From the IMG/VR virus record IMGVR_UViG_3300045978_000203, positions 1 through 25,726 of that record: a stretch of DNA of 25,726 nt; one strand, 5' to 3'. Source of the DNA: a virus. Shown piece by piece: positions 14,218-20,825 of this stretch. Positions within the stretch are counted from its first letter, which is position 1. Each line of letters begins with the position of its first letter. Under the pieces are notes generated by a model. That model saw nothing but the letters and a program-made list of their open reading frames with translations. It did no database searches and was not told where the DNA came from. Made by a program: the position numbers and the translations under genes.

Positions 14218-15188
14218 CGTTTCCTCCTCGCGCTCATCAGTTTCGGCAGCCTGTCCACCGCCCGCCTGGCGCTCTCGGGGGCGCTTTGCAGGTAGCGGCT
14301 GGTGACGCTGAGCGAGCTGTGCCCCATCACGTCGCGGATGGTCGGACCGTCGGCGCCGGTTTCGGCCAGCCAGGTGCCGAACGCATGCCGCAGGTCGTGA
14401 AACCGCAGCTTCGGCAGGCCTGCGGCCGTCCTGGCTGCGTCGAAACGCTTGTGCAGCAGCGAGACACCTATCCCGAACGGCAGGCGCCTGCGCGCGATCC
14501 TGGCGGCTTCCAGCGGCAGCGGGACAACCCTCGGTCGGCCCGACTTGCTGCGGCTGTCCACGATCGCGACCCCACCGCGCACGTCGGCCGGGGTCAGGCG
14601 CAGGATCTCGGAGCGGCGCAGGCCGGTCAGCGCCGCGAACAGGATCACGTCGCGGGTCAGCGGCTCGGCGGCAGCGGCCAGTCTGCGCACCTGGGCCGGG
14701 GTGACGTAGAGCTCGCGCGCTCGCTCGCCGGGCACCAGCTCGACGCGGCGCCCCAGCGGCTCGCGGGTCCAGCCCCAGCGCTCGGCCAGGTTGCCGACCC
14801 GGCGCAGGATGGCGAGCAGCCGGTTGATCGTGGCCGGGGCGACGTCGGCCTCGATGCCGATGCGCTTGATGGCGTCGGCCACGTCGGGCAGGGATTCGAG
14901 GCGCCGGCCGGCCGTGTGCGTGCGCACCGTCTCGACCCGGTAGCGCAGATCCTTGGCCCAGCTGCGCAGGCCCTTGGCGCTGGATTCGACCCAGCGATCG
15001 AGCGCCTGGTCGATCATGTATCGCGGTCGGCGACCAGCCGCAGCGTCGATGCGCGCGCGGCCAAGCGAGACCTCGAGCGCGCGGGCGTCGGCGAGCGTTG
15101 CGCCAGGCGGAAGTGTTCGCTCAAGGCGGCGACCGCCGCCGACGCGGACGCGGACCTGGTAGCGGTCGCCTCGCTTGCGGATTGACAT
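14214..15188 (-). CDS. int: Tyrosine recombinase (phage integrase)
   Basis: The 324-residue protein begins MSIRKRGDRYQV, with an N-terminal arm-binding region, a SAM-like core-binding domain (about 55-140) and a catalytic domain. The full active site is visible: Arg191 in TGLRRSEILRL, Lys215 in DSRSKSGRP, His264 and Arg267 in FHDLRH, His290 in MGHSSLSV, and Tyr299 in SRYLQ. It should recombine attP at 13524-13585 with a host tRNA-Ser(CGA) gene. ATG 15188 is chosen over an upstream extension, which runs antisense-like through xis and the HNH gene. It overlaps xis at its start and the HNH-like gene at its stop (ATGA). An active enzyme is likely. Confidence 0.93.
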   Translation of the reverse strand: MSIRKRGDRYQVRVRVGGGRRLERTLPPGATLADARALEVSLGRARIDAAAGRRPRYMIDQALDRWVESSAKGLRSWAKDLRYRVETVRTHTAGRRLESLPDVADAIKRIGIEADVAPATINRLLAILRRVGNLAERWGWTREPLGRRVELVPGERARELYVTPAQVRRLAAAAEPLTRDVILFAALTGLRRSEILRLTPADVRGGVAIVDSRSKSGRPRVVPLPLEAARIARRRLPFGIGVSLLHKRFDAARTAAGLPKLRFHDLRHAFGTWLAETGADGPTIRDVMGHSSLSVTSRYLQSAPESARRAVDRLPKLMSARRKR

Positions 15189-15355
15189 GCGCGCACCTGG
15201 CTGTCGGCAACGTAGCGGTCGAGCTCGGCCGGGTCGACCATCCGGCGCGATCGGATGCGCACGATAGCAAGCCGGCCGTCGGCGGCCTCGCGCTCGATTG
15301 AACGAACCGACACCCGCAGTTGCTCGGCAGCCTCTAGCAAAGTCAGCAGCCGCAT
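15014..15355 (-). CDS. xis: Excisionase (Xis), MerR-like HTH
   Basis: The 113-residue protein begins MRLLTLLEAAEQLRVSVRSIEREAADGRL and continues VRIRSRRMVDPAELDRYV. This is the normal HTH_17/excisionase form: helix-turn-helix, a wing, then a helix that starts with P-x-E-L. It would bend attachment DNA and steer Int to excision. Residues after about 57 are low-complexity Ala/Ser/Arg and overlap the int start in another frame by about 175 bases, an unusually long overlap. ATG 15355 has a GGGAG site nine bases upstream, inside the end of the HNH-AP2 gene. Its first codons repeat those at the start of that gene. Confidence 0.8.
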   Translation of the reverse strand: MRLLTLLEAAEQLRVSVRSIEREAADGRLAIVRIRSRRMVDPAELDRYVADSQVRACQSASEATATRSASASAAVAALSEHFRLAQRSPTPARSRSRLAARASTLRLVADRDT

Positions 15356-15873
15356 GCGATTTGCTCCCGCTTTGCGGCCAGATAGGCCCGCTCGGCCTCT
15401 GCCTCGGTATCGAATGACCCGAGGTAGATGTCGCGCTTGTTGACGCGGATCCGCGCCCAGAAGCGCCCGTTCTTCCCCATGGTCTGCACACCCTGCGCTG
15501 GTTGGCGGCTATCCTTTCTCGCGAACCATCGATTGTGCTGATTGACGTTCTTCGGCACGTCGCGAAGGTTCGACCACCGGTTGTCGGCGCGGTTGCCATT
15601 GATGTGGTCCACCTCGCCCCTTGGCAGCCGACCCATTTGGAGCAGGAACACCAAGCGATGCGCTTTCATGCGCTGGCCGCAAACCGTCAGAGTGACGTAG
15701 CCCTCATTGTTCAGGCCGCCAGCCACATCCCCGGCCTTGGCGCATCTGCCGCGGTCGACTCTCCAGTGAAGAACGCCCGTCATTGGGTCGTATGAAAGCA
15801 CGCGCAGCGCCTCGACGCGCAGGTGCTGCGCGGCCTCGGCCAACGTCACGAGCAGGTGCGGCGGCGTGGTCAT
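15343..15873 (-). CDS. HNH-AP2 homing-type endonuclease with a Xis-like start
   Basis: The 176-residue protein starts at ATG 15873 (GAGGAAG site), overlapping the upstream stop. Residues 24-114 are an HNH_3 domain: LSYDPMTGVLHWRV, AHRLVFLLQMGRLP, VDHINGN with Asp89-His90, then Asn102 in SNLRDV and His113 in NQHN. Residues about 125-172 are an AP2-type DNA-binding domain (GRFWARIRVNKRDIYLGSFDT then EAERAYLAAK). The first 20 residues (HLLVTLAEAAQHLRV) match the start of Xis, encoded next, and break off in the middle of the HTH. The stop overlaps the xis ATG by 13 bases. Family knowledge supports a mobile, site-specific endonuclease; inserted into xis is my inference. Confidence 0.85.
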   Translation of the reverse strand: MTTPPHLLVTLAEAAQHLRVEALRVLSYDPMTGVLHWRVDRGRCAKAGDVAGGLNNEGYVTLTVCGQRMKAHRLVFLLQMGRLPRGEVDHINGNRADNRWSNLRDVPKNVNQHNRWFARKDSRQPAQGVQTMGKNGRFWARIRVNKRDIYLGSFDTEAEAERAYLAAKREQIACGC

Positions 15874-16400
15874 TCTTCCTCGCCCTCGTCCTCGAGCGGC
15901 GCGCCCGCGCTCAGCACGACATGCACTTCGTGCTGCACGCGCACCCCCAGGCGGCCGATGGCCTGCTCGCTGACGTGCGAGGCGCTGACGGTGAAGCTGA
16001 CCGTGACGGTGCCGCCCTCCTTGAGCGCCAGGGCGTGGCGATGGCACTTGACCTGGTGCAGCTCGATGTTCGACTTCTTGCCGCCCATGCCGTAGTCGAT
16101 CTCGAGGTTCTCGTGCACGGTGGCGGCCTTCCACTTAAGCGGGCCGAGCTGCGGAAACCTCAGGTGCGTGTTCGCCGGCCCGATGTCGGGAATCGAGGAT
16201 TGCGCGTCGACGTGCATGCGGTCGTACATCGCGTCGAGCAGTTCGCTCGCGTAGGCGGGCAGCACCTGCGCGTTGGGCAGATCCATCTCGAAGCGCACGT
16301 CAACCGCCGGCACCAGTTGGTCGCCGTGGTTCTCGCTGCGCGCGTTGACGCTGGTGATCTTGGCCTTGGTGGGCTTGGCGAATTGCAGGCTCATGCTCAT
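15870..16400 (-). CDS. Conserved phage protein of unknown function (recombination operon)
   Basis: The 176-residue protein is beta-rich, with no recognised domain. Visible features are an opening strand AKITSVNARSENHG, a central GPLKWKAATVHENLEIDYGMGGKK, a long strand block ending with EVHVVLSAG, and a very acidic C-terminus (PLEDEGEEE). Acidic tails of this sort occur in single-strand DNA-binding proteins, where they dock partners, but I see no OB-fold signature, so this is only a lead. It sits downstream of the exonuclease and annealing protein genes. Start and stop overlap the neighbouring genes by four bases (ATGA), so it is cotranslated with them. Confidence 0.6.
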   Translation of the reverse strand: MSMSLQFAKPTKAKITSVNARSENHGDQLVPAVDVRFEMDLPNAQVLPAYASELLDAMYDRMHVDAQSSIPDIGPANTHLRFPQLGPLKWKAATVHENLEIDYGMGGKKSNIELHQVKCHRHALALKEGGTVTVSFTVSASHVSEQAIGRLGVRVQHEVHVVLSAGAPLEDEGEEE

Positions 16401-16771
16401 TGATCCTCAGGACTCAACTCTTGACGGACCTCGAGCCCTTCGGGCAAGGCCGGGCGGTCGGGCGCGCCGAACTGCCGCATCGATTGGCTGATCTGGAATG
16501 CCGCGACCCTGCGCGCTTGCGCCATTCGTCGCTGCGTGATGGTGCGCAGCCAGATCTCTCCGACGTGTTTGGCGTCGTCCAGCGACGGCATGGACGCGTA
16601 GCGGGTCGAGGTCCCTCCGCGATCGGTGCGCGATGACACTTCGACCTGGCCCTGCCGCCACTGGGTGATCGTGTAGAACATGCCGAGCACGAGCGCGTCG
16701 CTTCGCATGTGCACCATCGTTGCAGCGGCCGTCGTTGTCGCTACCCATGCAATCGGGATGCGCTCGGGCAT
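16397..16771 (-). CDS. Hypothetical protein
   Basis: The 124-residue frame begins MPERIPIAWVATTTAAATMVHMRSDALVLGMFY. No family is recognised. The middle contains RTDRGGTSTRYASMPSLDD, and a basic helix WLRTITQRRMAQARRVAAFQI precedes a Pro/Glu tail. The first 20 residues are mildly hydrophobic but lack a clear signal peptide. No good ribosome binding site is seen at 16771; an internal ATG (MVHM or MRSD) could be used. It lies between the polysaccharide-lyase-like gene and the 15870 gene, overlapping the latter by ATGA. Confidence 0.5.
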   Translation of the reverse strand: MPERIPIAWVATTTAAATMVHMRSDALVLGMFYTITQWRQGQVEVSSRTDRGGTSTRYASMPSLDDAKHVGEIWLRTITQRRMAQARRVAAFQISQSMRQFGAPDRPALPEGLEVRQELSPEDQ

Positions 16772-16774
16772 GGT

Positions 16775-17749
16775 CTACAGGCCGATCAGCGTGAACCGTG
16801 CCGCCTCGAACAGATCCTCATTACCCGTGTTTTGCGCTGACCAGATCTCGGTGCCGTACACGGCGACGCTGTCCTTCCCGTTGTGCCAGAAGGTGCCCGC
16901 CCATTTGTAGATGCCGATTCGGTTGTACGACTGCTCGGGGCAGTTGTATTCATTGAAGTCGGTATTGGCGGTCGACGTGACGATCTTGGTGTACGTGTCG
17001 TTGCCCACTGCTTCCCATACGTGCATGCACGGTTCATGCGATGTCAGATAACCCGGTCGAAAGTGCACGATGTACTTGTGCCAGACGTCGGGTTGCGGGA
17101 ACGCGCCGATTGGATAGTCCGCGTATGCCTCGGTGTCGGGGTTCGGCCCCCCGTTCACCTGCCATGTGTTGTTCGGCTTCGTGTTCCACGCGCGCCGCCA
17201 AAAGCGTTTGTTGTGCCCGATGTCGTGTTGCAGTGACATGGGTGGCTGAGTGCTTCCTGCGGTCTGGCTGTGCGTCTGCCAGACGAGGTGAATGTTGTTC
17301 GGCACGTTGCCATCGTTCGTCGTCGGGTACTCGTCGCCCTTGGTACGAATCGCGAAGGTGAACCAGTGATCCTGAAACAGCGGAAAGAAACTGTCCGGTT
17401 GATAGATGTATTGCTTCTCCGACCGGACTGTCTTCGTGCTCTTGCCGTTCGACCCGATTGCGGCATCGGCTTTCAACGTGCGATGCAGGTAGGTCGTGCG
17501 CCGCGACCCGCCCGGGTCTTCGACCTGCACCAGACGACTCACGCCGCCGAAGGTCAGGTCGGTATCGGGCATGAACGTATTCGATGCCTGCGGCGTCACT
17601 GCTCCCCATACGGGGTACGTCAACTTCTTGAACTTCTCGAACCCGGGCGGCGGTGTCGGCGGTGTCGGAGTCGGCGTTGACGTGAGTGCTGCGTCGACTT
17701 CATCGCGCCATTGCTCGAGGTTCTTGCCGTCGGGAAAGACGATGTCCAT
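16775..17749 (-). CDS. Polysaccharide lyase-like protein (heparin lyase I fold), probable cargo gene
   Basis: The 324-residue protein starts at ATG 17749 behind AAGGA. Residues 1-25 are a short leader (MDIVFPDGKNLEQWRDEVDA), followed by a Thr/Pro linker (about 25-37). The rest looks like a jelly-roll lyase of the PF14099 heparin-lyase-I type: HWFTFAIRTKGDEYPTT, NNIHLVWQTHSQ, MSLQHDIGHNKRFW, PDVWHKYIVHFRPGY and YNRIGIYKW. Such enzymes cleave acidic polysaccharides by beta-elimination. No signal peptide is visible and the gene is in an early operon, not with tail genes, so export or virion attachment is unclear. Local GC is near 57% by eye, lower than its neighbours. That suggests recent acquisition. 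Substrate unknown; catalytic residues not verified. Confidence 0.65.
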   Translation of the reverse strand: MDIVFPDGKNLEQWRDEVDAALTSTPTPTPPTPPPGFEKFKKLTYPVWGAVTPQASNTFMPDTDLTFGGVSRLVQVEDPGGSRRTTYLHRTLKADAAIGSNGKSTKTVRSEKQYIYQPDSFFPLFQDHWFTFAIRTKGDEYPTTNDGNVPNNIHLVWQTHSQTAGSTQPPMSLQHDIGHNKRFWRRAWNTKPNNTWQVNGGPNPDTEAYADYPIGAFPQPDVWHKYIVHFRPGYLTSHEPCMHVWEAVGNDTYTKIVTSTANTDFNEYNCPEQSYNRIGIYKWAGTFWHNGKDSVAVYGTEIWSAQNTGNEDLFEAARFTLIGL

Positions 17750-17761
17750 TGCTGTTCCTTT

Positions 17762-18142
17762 CTACCGGGAAAGCTCGAACAGTTCGATGTAGTCCGTCGC
17801 CACCAGCCGGATCGGGGCGATGTAGCCCGCAGCAACGATCCGTTCGTGCGCGACGGTGCCGGGGATGATGCGCACGCCCTTGTCGCCGCTGTTGACCAGC
17901 TCGATGTGCAGCGTCGGCCTGGCGGGCGCGCGCCAGTCCCGCCACTTGTCGAGCAAGGCGCCACGCAGGCCCTTGCCTTGCTTCTTGGCCGGCTCGGGCT
18001 TGGCGCCGATCAGCCAGACGGTCGTGTCCCTGCTCTCGATCTCCTGTTGCACGCCGGGGTCCAGCAGCAATGACCACCCATTGCCCTGCGTGCTGACAAC
18101 GTGCACCGGGGTCGGCCCCTTGTTCGTCAGGGTCAGCAGCAT
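17762..18142 (-). CDS. Hypothetical protein downstream of bet
   Basis: The 126-residue frame starts at ATG 18142 (MLLTLTNKGPTPVHV), sharing one base with the bet stop (TGATG). It is beta-rich with a basic insert (KPEPAKKQGKGLRGALLDKWRDW). The order of strands (LTLTNKG, HIELVNSGDKGVRII, PIRLVATDYIELFEL) suggests a small beta-sandwich. No family is recognised. Cotranslation with bet suggests an early function, but nothing in the sequence states it. Confidence 0.55.
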   Translation of the reverse strand: MLLTLTNKGPTPVHVVSTQGNGWSLLLDPGVQQEIESRDTTVWLIGAKPEPAKKQGKGLRGALLDKWRDWRAPARPTLHIELVNSGDKGVRIIPGTVAHERIVAAGYIAPIRLVATDYIELFELSR

Positions 18143-18984
18143 CACTCGGTCCACCGCTTGCGATACACGGCCTGCGCCTGCGCATAGTCTTCCGGCGCCA
18201 GCATCGAATGCGCGCGGTCGATGACCAGCGCCGCCTCCTCGGCTTCCGGCGCCCGCTCGATCGCCTCGATGAACTGCGCCAGCGTCTGCGCTGGTGGGGA
18301 CAGCGGCGCGTCGGCCTGCGCGACATCTGCGGGCTCACTCGCTGGCTTTGGCGTCGCTGCCCCCTTCGACTTGCGGCCCTTGGCGATCAGCTCGTCGAGC
18401 TTCGCGGCGCCGGCCGGCGCCGGCTCGTTGGCCTCGGCCAGGTCCGCTGGCCCCATGTGCACGATGCGCCGTGCCTCGTCCTCGTCGTACAGGCCGGCGA
18501 ATCCGAACGCAATGCGCGCGCACTGGATCATCGCCTTGTGCCTGAGCATGCGGCGCGGGTGCGTGCCCCAGGGAGCGGTGCCGCGCTTGCACTCGGCCAG
18601 GTACTCGGTGATGCGGATCGGGTGCGAGCGGTCCTTGCGGTACATCGTGCAGGTGCACGATCCACCGTCCTCGGCGAACGCGAAGTCCATGCCGTCGAAC
18701 TGCGCGTGCTCGTTGATGATGCGCGCCCAGCCATCCACCGACACGAAGGGCACGATGCCGCCGTTCTTGTCGAGAAACGCGAACAGCTCGCGCGTGAACG
18801 GGTTCAGGTTGTACTGCTCCGAGACGATCAGCAGACCCATCATCGCCTCGTTGCTGATGGGCTTCTCGCTCTTGAAGCAGGTGGCTTTCAGCGTCTCGAG
18901 CATGCGCGCGGGCTCGATGCCGAAGCGTTGCGCGAAGCGCGCCACGAGCGGCATGCGGGTGGGTGTTTCAATCACTGCGTTCAT
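18142..18984 (-). CDS. bet: Bet/RecT-family single-strand annealing protein
   Basis: The 280-residue protein carries the core of the lambda Bet/RecT annealing family: SEKPISNEAMMGLLIVSEQY (about 39-58), NLNPFTRELFAFLDKNGGIV, FVSVDGWARIINEH, and TAPWGTHPRRMLRHKAMIQCARIAF. It binds single-stranded DNA made by the partner exonuclease and anneals it to complementary strands. ATG 18984 overlaps the exonuclease stop (ATGA), so the two subunits are translated together. A Pro/Ala-rich linker (about 195-235) precedes a C-terminal helical part. The longer open frame through the exonuclease gene is a shadow. Confidence 0.9.
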   Translation of the reverse strand: MNAVIETPTRMPLVARFAQRFGIEPARMLETLKATCFKSEKPISNEAMMGLLIVSEQYNLNPFTRELFAFLDKNGGIVPFVSVDGWARIINEHAQFDGMDFAFAEDGGSCTCTMYRKDRSHPIRITEYLAECKRGTAPWGTHPRRMLRHKAMIQCARIAFGFAGLYDEDEARRIVHMGPADLAEANEPAPAGAAKLDELIAKGRKSKGAATPKPASEPADVAQADAPLSPPAQTLAQFIEAIERAPEAEEAALVIDRAHSMLAPEDYAQAQAVYRKRWTE

Positions 18985-19886
18985 GCGTTCTCCATCGCGT
19001 TGCGAAGCCACTTCCAGTCCGGCGGCTCGAGCACCTGCACCCCCTGCGGGTAGCCCGGCCACGAGTCCTCGCGCGTGCATTGCGCCCAGATGTCGAGCGC
19101 GCGCCGGCAGCGCTTCCAGCCGTAGGCCACCCAGTCGTCTGGCAGCGCGTACAGCGCGGCGGCGTGCGGGAACGCGCTCTCGACGCAGCCGAACAGGAAG
19201 GCGTGCACCGGCAGGCCGGTGGCGCGCCCCCAGCCGTGCGTGTACCAGGCGGCCTGCTCGGCATAGCCGAAGTTCACCACCGAGCTGGCGAACGCTTCCG
19301 GCGCCGCGCTCACCGTGGTCTTGGCGTCGACCAGCACCCAGCCCCAGGTCTCCCGGTCGTCGCCGACGAGCACCGCCAGGTCGGGCCGGCACTTGCACAG
19401 CGCGCCGGTGACGTCGTCGCTCCAGTAGGCCGAGTGCTCGGCCAGCACCACCGGCATGTCGAGCAGCTCGGTGATCTGCGGCACGGCCAGCAGCGCGTCG
19501 GACTGCGCGTACGCGATGTCGCGCTGCGCCGGCGTGACGTGTTCGCGATCCGTGTTCGCTGCCTCGAAGGCCTTCCACTCCTTCGAGGCGCGCGTCTTGA
19601 CCCGCGGCCCCACGGCGTAGCGCACGTCGAACTGGTCGCGCTCGAGCAGCGCGCAGTGCATCAGCGTGCCGGCGAACATCGCGTCGGTCGGCTCGGCGTG
19701 CACCCCGTCCTGGTGTTCGGCCAGGTGCAGCTCGTGGAAGTGGAACGGGGTCTTGAGCAGCCGCATGAGCTCGGTGCGCGAGAGGCCGGGGCCAGCGTGG
19801 TAGTCCTCGGCGCTGTTGCGCATCACGCACGGCGCGCTCAGCACCGCCGAGATCGCGCCCTCGTGCCAGGCGACGGTGTCGTTCAC
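18981..19886 (-). CDS. PD-(D/E)XK exonuclease, RecE/DUF3799-like
   Basis: The 301-residue protein has the RecB/RecE nuclease plan: SRTELMRLLKTPFHFHEL near residues 36-53, His77 in GTLMHCALLE, Asp169 in CRPDLAVL, Asp187 and Lys189 in VLVDAKTT, and the QxxxY motif at Gln211-Tyr215 in QAAWY. It should digest one strand of double-stranded DNA ends and hand the other to Bet. The GTG start at 19886 is chosen because it overlaps the stop of the upstream microprotein and precedes the first conserved segment. The preceding in-frame residues are Arg/Pro-rich and look non-coding. Confidence 0.88.
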   Translation of the reverse strand: MNDTVAWHEGAISAVLSAPCVMRNSAEDYHAGPGLSRTELMRLLKTPFHFHELHLAEHQDGVHAEPTDAMFAGTLMHCALLERDQFDVRYAVGPRVKTRASKEWKAFEAANTDREHVTPAQRDIAYAQSDALLAVPQITELLDMPVVLAEHSAYWSDDVTGALCKCRPDLAVLVGDDRETWGWVLVDAKTTVSAAPEAFASSVVNFGYAEQAAWYTHGWGRATGLPVHAFLFGCVESAFPHAAALYALPDDWVAYGWKRCRRALDIWAQCTREDSWPGYPQGVQVLEPPDWKWLRNAMENA

Positions 19887-19978
19887 GCGATCACCCCCCA
19901 GGCCATCAGCGCGAGCACCAGCGTGCCCAGGCACAGCGCGAACCAGCCGACGAGCTGGTCGACGTCGGGGACGCTCAT
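19883..19978 (-). CDS. 31-residue membrane microprotein
   Basis: ATG 19978 overlaps the upstream stop (ATGA) and the TGA overlaps the exonuclease GTG (GTGA). The product is MSVPDVDQLV followed by a hydrophobic stretch of about 21 residues (GWFALCLGTLVLALMAWGVIA), enough for one membrane span. The exact nesting between two coding neighbours supports translation. Function unknown. Confidence 0.5.
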   Translation of the reverse strand: MSVPDVDQLVGWFALCLGTLVLALMAWGVIA

Positions 19979-20178
19979 GCGGCGCAGTCCTGGAAGAACT
20001 GCTCCTCGCACTCGCAGTAGGCATCAAACCAGCCGTCGTGGAACGGCCCGTGATGGCTCGGCTGCGCGCTGCCTTCGGCGAACGAGCGCCAGCCGGCGTC
20101 GTAGGCCCTCGCGTCGGCCTGGCTCAGGAATGCGCGCCGGCGTCCGGTCTGCGCGGCGTAGAACTGCGGGCGGTCCAT
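19975..20178 (-). CDS. Small protein with Rmf/CrpP-like pattern
   Basis: The 67-residue protein starts at ATG 20178 (MDRPQFYAAQTGRRRAF). Its central part (ADARAYDAGWRSFAEGS, then PFHDGWFDAYCE) follows the spacing seen in the Rmf/CrpP group: a Gly-rich helix, a short Pro loop, then a W/F-x-x-GW turn. The fit is by eye only. Family members include ribosome modulation factor and small phage or plasmid proteins. It ends in CECEEQFFQDCAA with three cysteines. It overlaps the next gene by ATGA and lies third from the leftward promoter end. Confidence 0.5.
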   Translation of the reverse strand: MDRPQFYAAQTGRRRAFLSQADARAYDAGWRSFAEGSAQPSHHGPFHDGWFDAYCECEEQFFQDCAA

Positions 20179-20180
20179 CT

Positions 20181-20324
20181 TCAGCGCGCCCGGGCCAGAA
20201 ATGCGCTGGCTTCGCGCTGGGCTCGCTCGAAGCCGCTGCGCCGGGCGCGCGACTGCTGCAGCAGCCAGCGATAGCTGTCGCGGATGCGCTTGGATTGCTC
20301 GGGGGTCAGGCGGGTGTAGGTCAT
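20181..20324 (-). CDS. First gene of the leftward operon, 47-residue basic protein
   Basis: ATG 20324 has GGAGA eight bases upstream (20331-20335 region) and lies about 20 bases from the predicted leftward start site. The product begins MTYTRLTPEQSKRIRDSY and is a helical, Arg/Gln/Ala-rich protein (WLLQQSRARRSGFERAQREA). It is probably the first early protein made. In lambda this place is taken by N, which is also small and basic, but I see no evidence of antitermination here. Two bases separate its stop from the next ATG. Confidence 0.6.
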   Translation of the reverse strand: MTYTRLTPEQSKRIRDSYRWLLQQSRARRSGFERAQREASAFLARAR

Positions 20325-20350
20325 GGGGGTCTCCGGTTGCGATGGGAGAC

Positions 20351-20379
20351 ACTTTAGTCGAACCTAAACCTCGCGTCAA
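20351..20379 (-). promoter_or_regulatory. Leftward early promoter (PL-like)
   Basis: On the - strand there is TTGACG (20379-20374), a 17-base spacer and TAAAGT (20356-20351). The start site would be near 20344, about 20 bases before the first leftward ATG. An operator lies between and over these elements, as expected for a repressor-controlled promoter. Confidence 0.65.
20352..20370 (-). promoter_or_regulatory. Operator OL1
   Basis: The - strand reads GGTTTAGGTTCGACTAAAG, with TTTAG and CTAAA inverted around six bases. The first 15 bases match the site at 20775-20789 at 14 positions. It overlaps the leftward -10 box and spacer, so bound repressor would block that promoter. Confidence 0.65.
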
Positions 20380-20385
20380 GCCAAA

Positions 20386-20393
20386 GGTAAACC
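20386..20393 (-). promoter_or_regulatory. Candidate operator half-site OL2
   Basis: The - strand GGTTTACC repeats the GGTTTA arm of the other sites, upstream of the leftward -35 box. Only one arm is clear. Confidence 0.35.
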
Positions 20394-20426
20394 GTCAAGC
20401 ATTCGACAGCGGAAAAGTACCTAGCT

Positions 20427-20440
20427 TGACCCAGGGGTCA
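20427..20440. other. Perfect palindrome at the end of the repressor gene
   Basis: TGACCC and GGGTCA face each other around AG, overlapping the repressor stop codon. There is no T-run directly after it on the - strand, so it is a weak terminator candidate. It could be a binding site. Confidence 0.3.
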
Positions 20441-20749
20441 CGGCTGGGGCGGTGGCTTCCCCAGCATGGCAGCGAGCTGCTCCCACTGCGCCTTCACGTT
20501 GTCCGGCAGCGCTTCGAACGCGGTGGCCCAACGGACCGTTCGCGGGTCCATGGAATCGAAGTAGCCGACCGGCAATTTCAGCCGCCCTTCCAGGTTGCGT
20601 GCGGCGACATCCCCGAATGGCTCTTTCGGGTCGAGCAATTGCGTCACCCGCCCCTTGCTCAAGCGCGACTCCTTCAGAAAACGGCCTCTTTCGCCCTTGT
20701 ATACGCGCTCGAGTAGGTCGCGCAGTTTCTGCTTTCGAAGCGCGTGCAT
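20438..20749 (-). CDS. HTH repressor (CI-like, short form)
   Basis: The 103-residue protein starts at ATG 20749 (MHALRKQKLRDLLERVYKGE). An HTH follows: RGRFLKESRLSKGRVTQLLD with the N-terminal DNA-binding layout of Cro/CI proteins. The C-terminus is helical (RTVRWATAFEALPDNVKAQW). There is no S24/LexA-type peptidase domain with Ser-Lys dyad, so it cannot be self-cleaved with RecA in the usual way. It is flanked by matching operators at both early promoters, the position of lambda cI. The longer open frame upstream overlaps the rightward promoter and is rejected. A 14-base palindrome (20427-20440) lies at its stop. Confidence 0.75.
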   Translation of the reverse strand: MHALRKQKLRDLLERVYKGERGRFLKESRLSKGRVTQLLDPKEPFGDVAARNLEGRLKLPVGYFDSMDPRTVRWATAFEALPDNVKAQWEQLAAMLGKPPPQP

Positions 20750-20774
20750 GGTAGGCGGAAGCGTAATCCCCCAT

Positions 20775-20789
20775 GGTTTAGGTTGGACT
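20775..20789 (+). promoter_or_regulatory. Operator OR1
   Basis: GGTTTAGGTTGGACT matches the leftward operator (opposite strand) at 14 of 15 positions. It lies just upstream of and touches the rightward -35 box. In the other direction it is about 25 bases from the repressor start, so it could also regulate the repressor's own promoter. Confidence 0.6.
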
Positions 20790-20816
20790 TGCCATGATGG
20801 TTTAGAGAGATATAAA
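20789..20816 (+). promoter_or_regulatory. Rightward early promoter (PR-like)
   Basis: TTGCCA (20789-20794), a 16-base spacer and TATAAA (20811-20816) form a good sigma70-type promoter in a GC-rich genome. Transcription should start around 20823, only about three bases before the Cro-like ATG, so the transcript would be almost leaderless. Confidence 0.7.
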
Positions 20817-20817
20817 C
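20800..20817 (+). promoter_or_regulatory. Operator OR2 over the rightward -10 box
   Basis: GTTTA (20800-20804) and TAAAC (20813-20817) are inverted around eight bases and cover the -10 box. The spacing differs by two bases from that of the leftward operator, so one protein may prefer one kind of site. Confidence 0.5.
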
Positions 20818-20825
20818 TTAGCGGG

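Noticed and set aside
14286-15185. A 299-codon + strand frame across int
   Set aside because: It is the exact shadow of the integrase, whose six catalytic residues are all visible on the - strand.
16775-17749. LamG or tail-fibre module displaced from the tail operon
   Set aside because: The strand motifs (HWFTFAIRTKGDEY, VWHKYIVHFRPGY) fit polysaccharide lyases better, and it lacks the DPxxSVVLLLH and DELRIT signatures of the LamG units at 8.8-10.9 kb.
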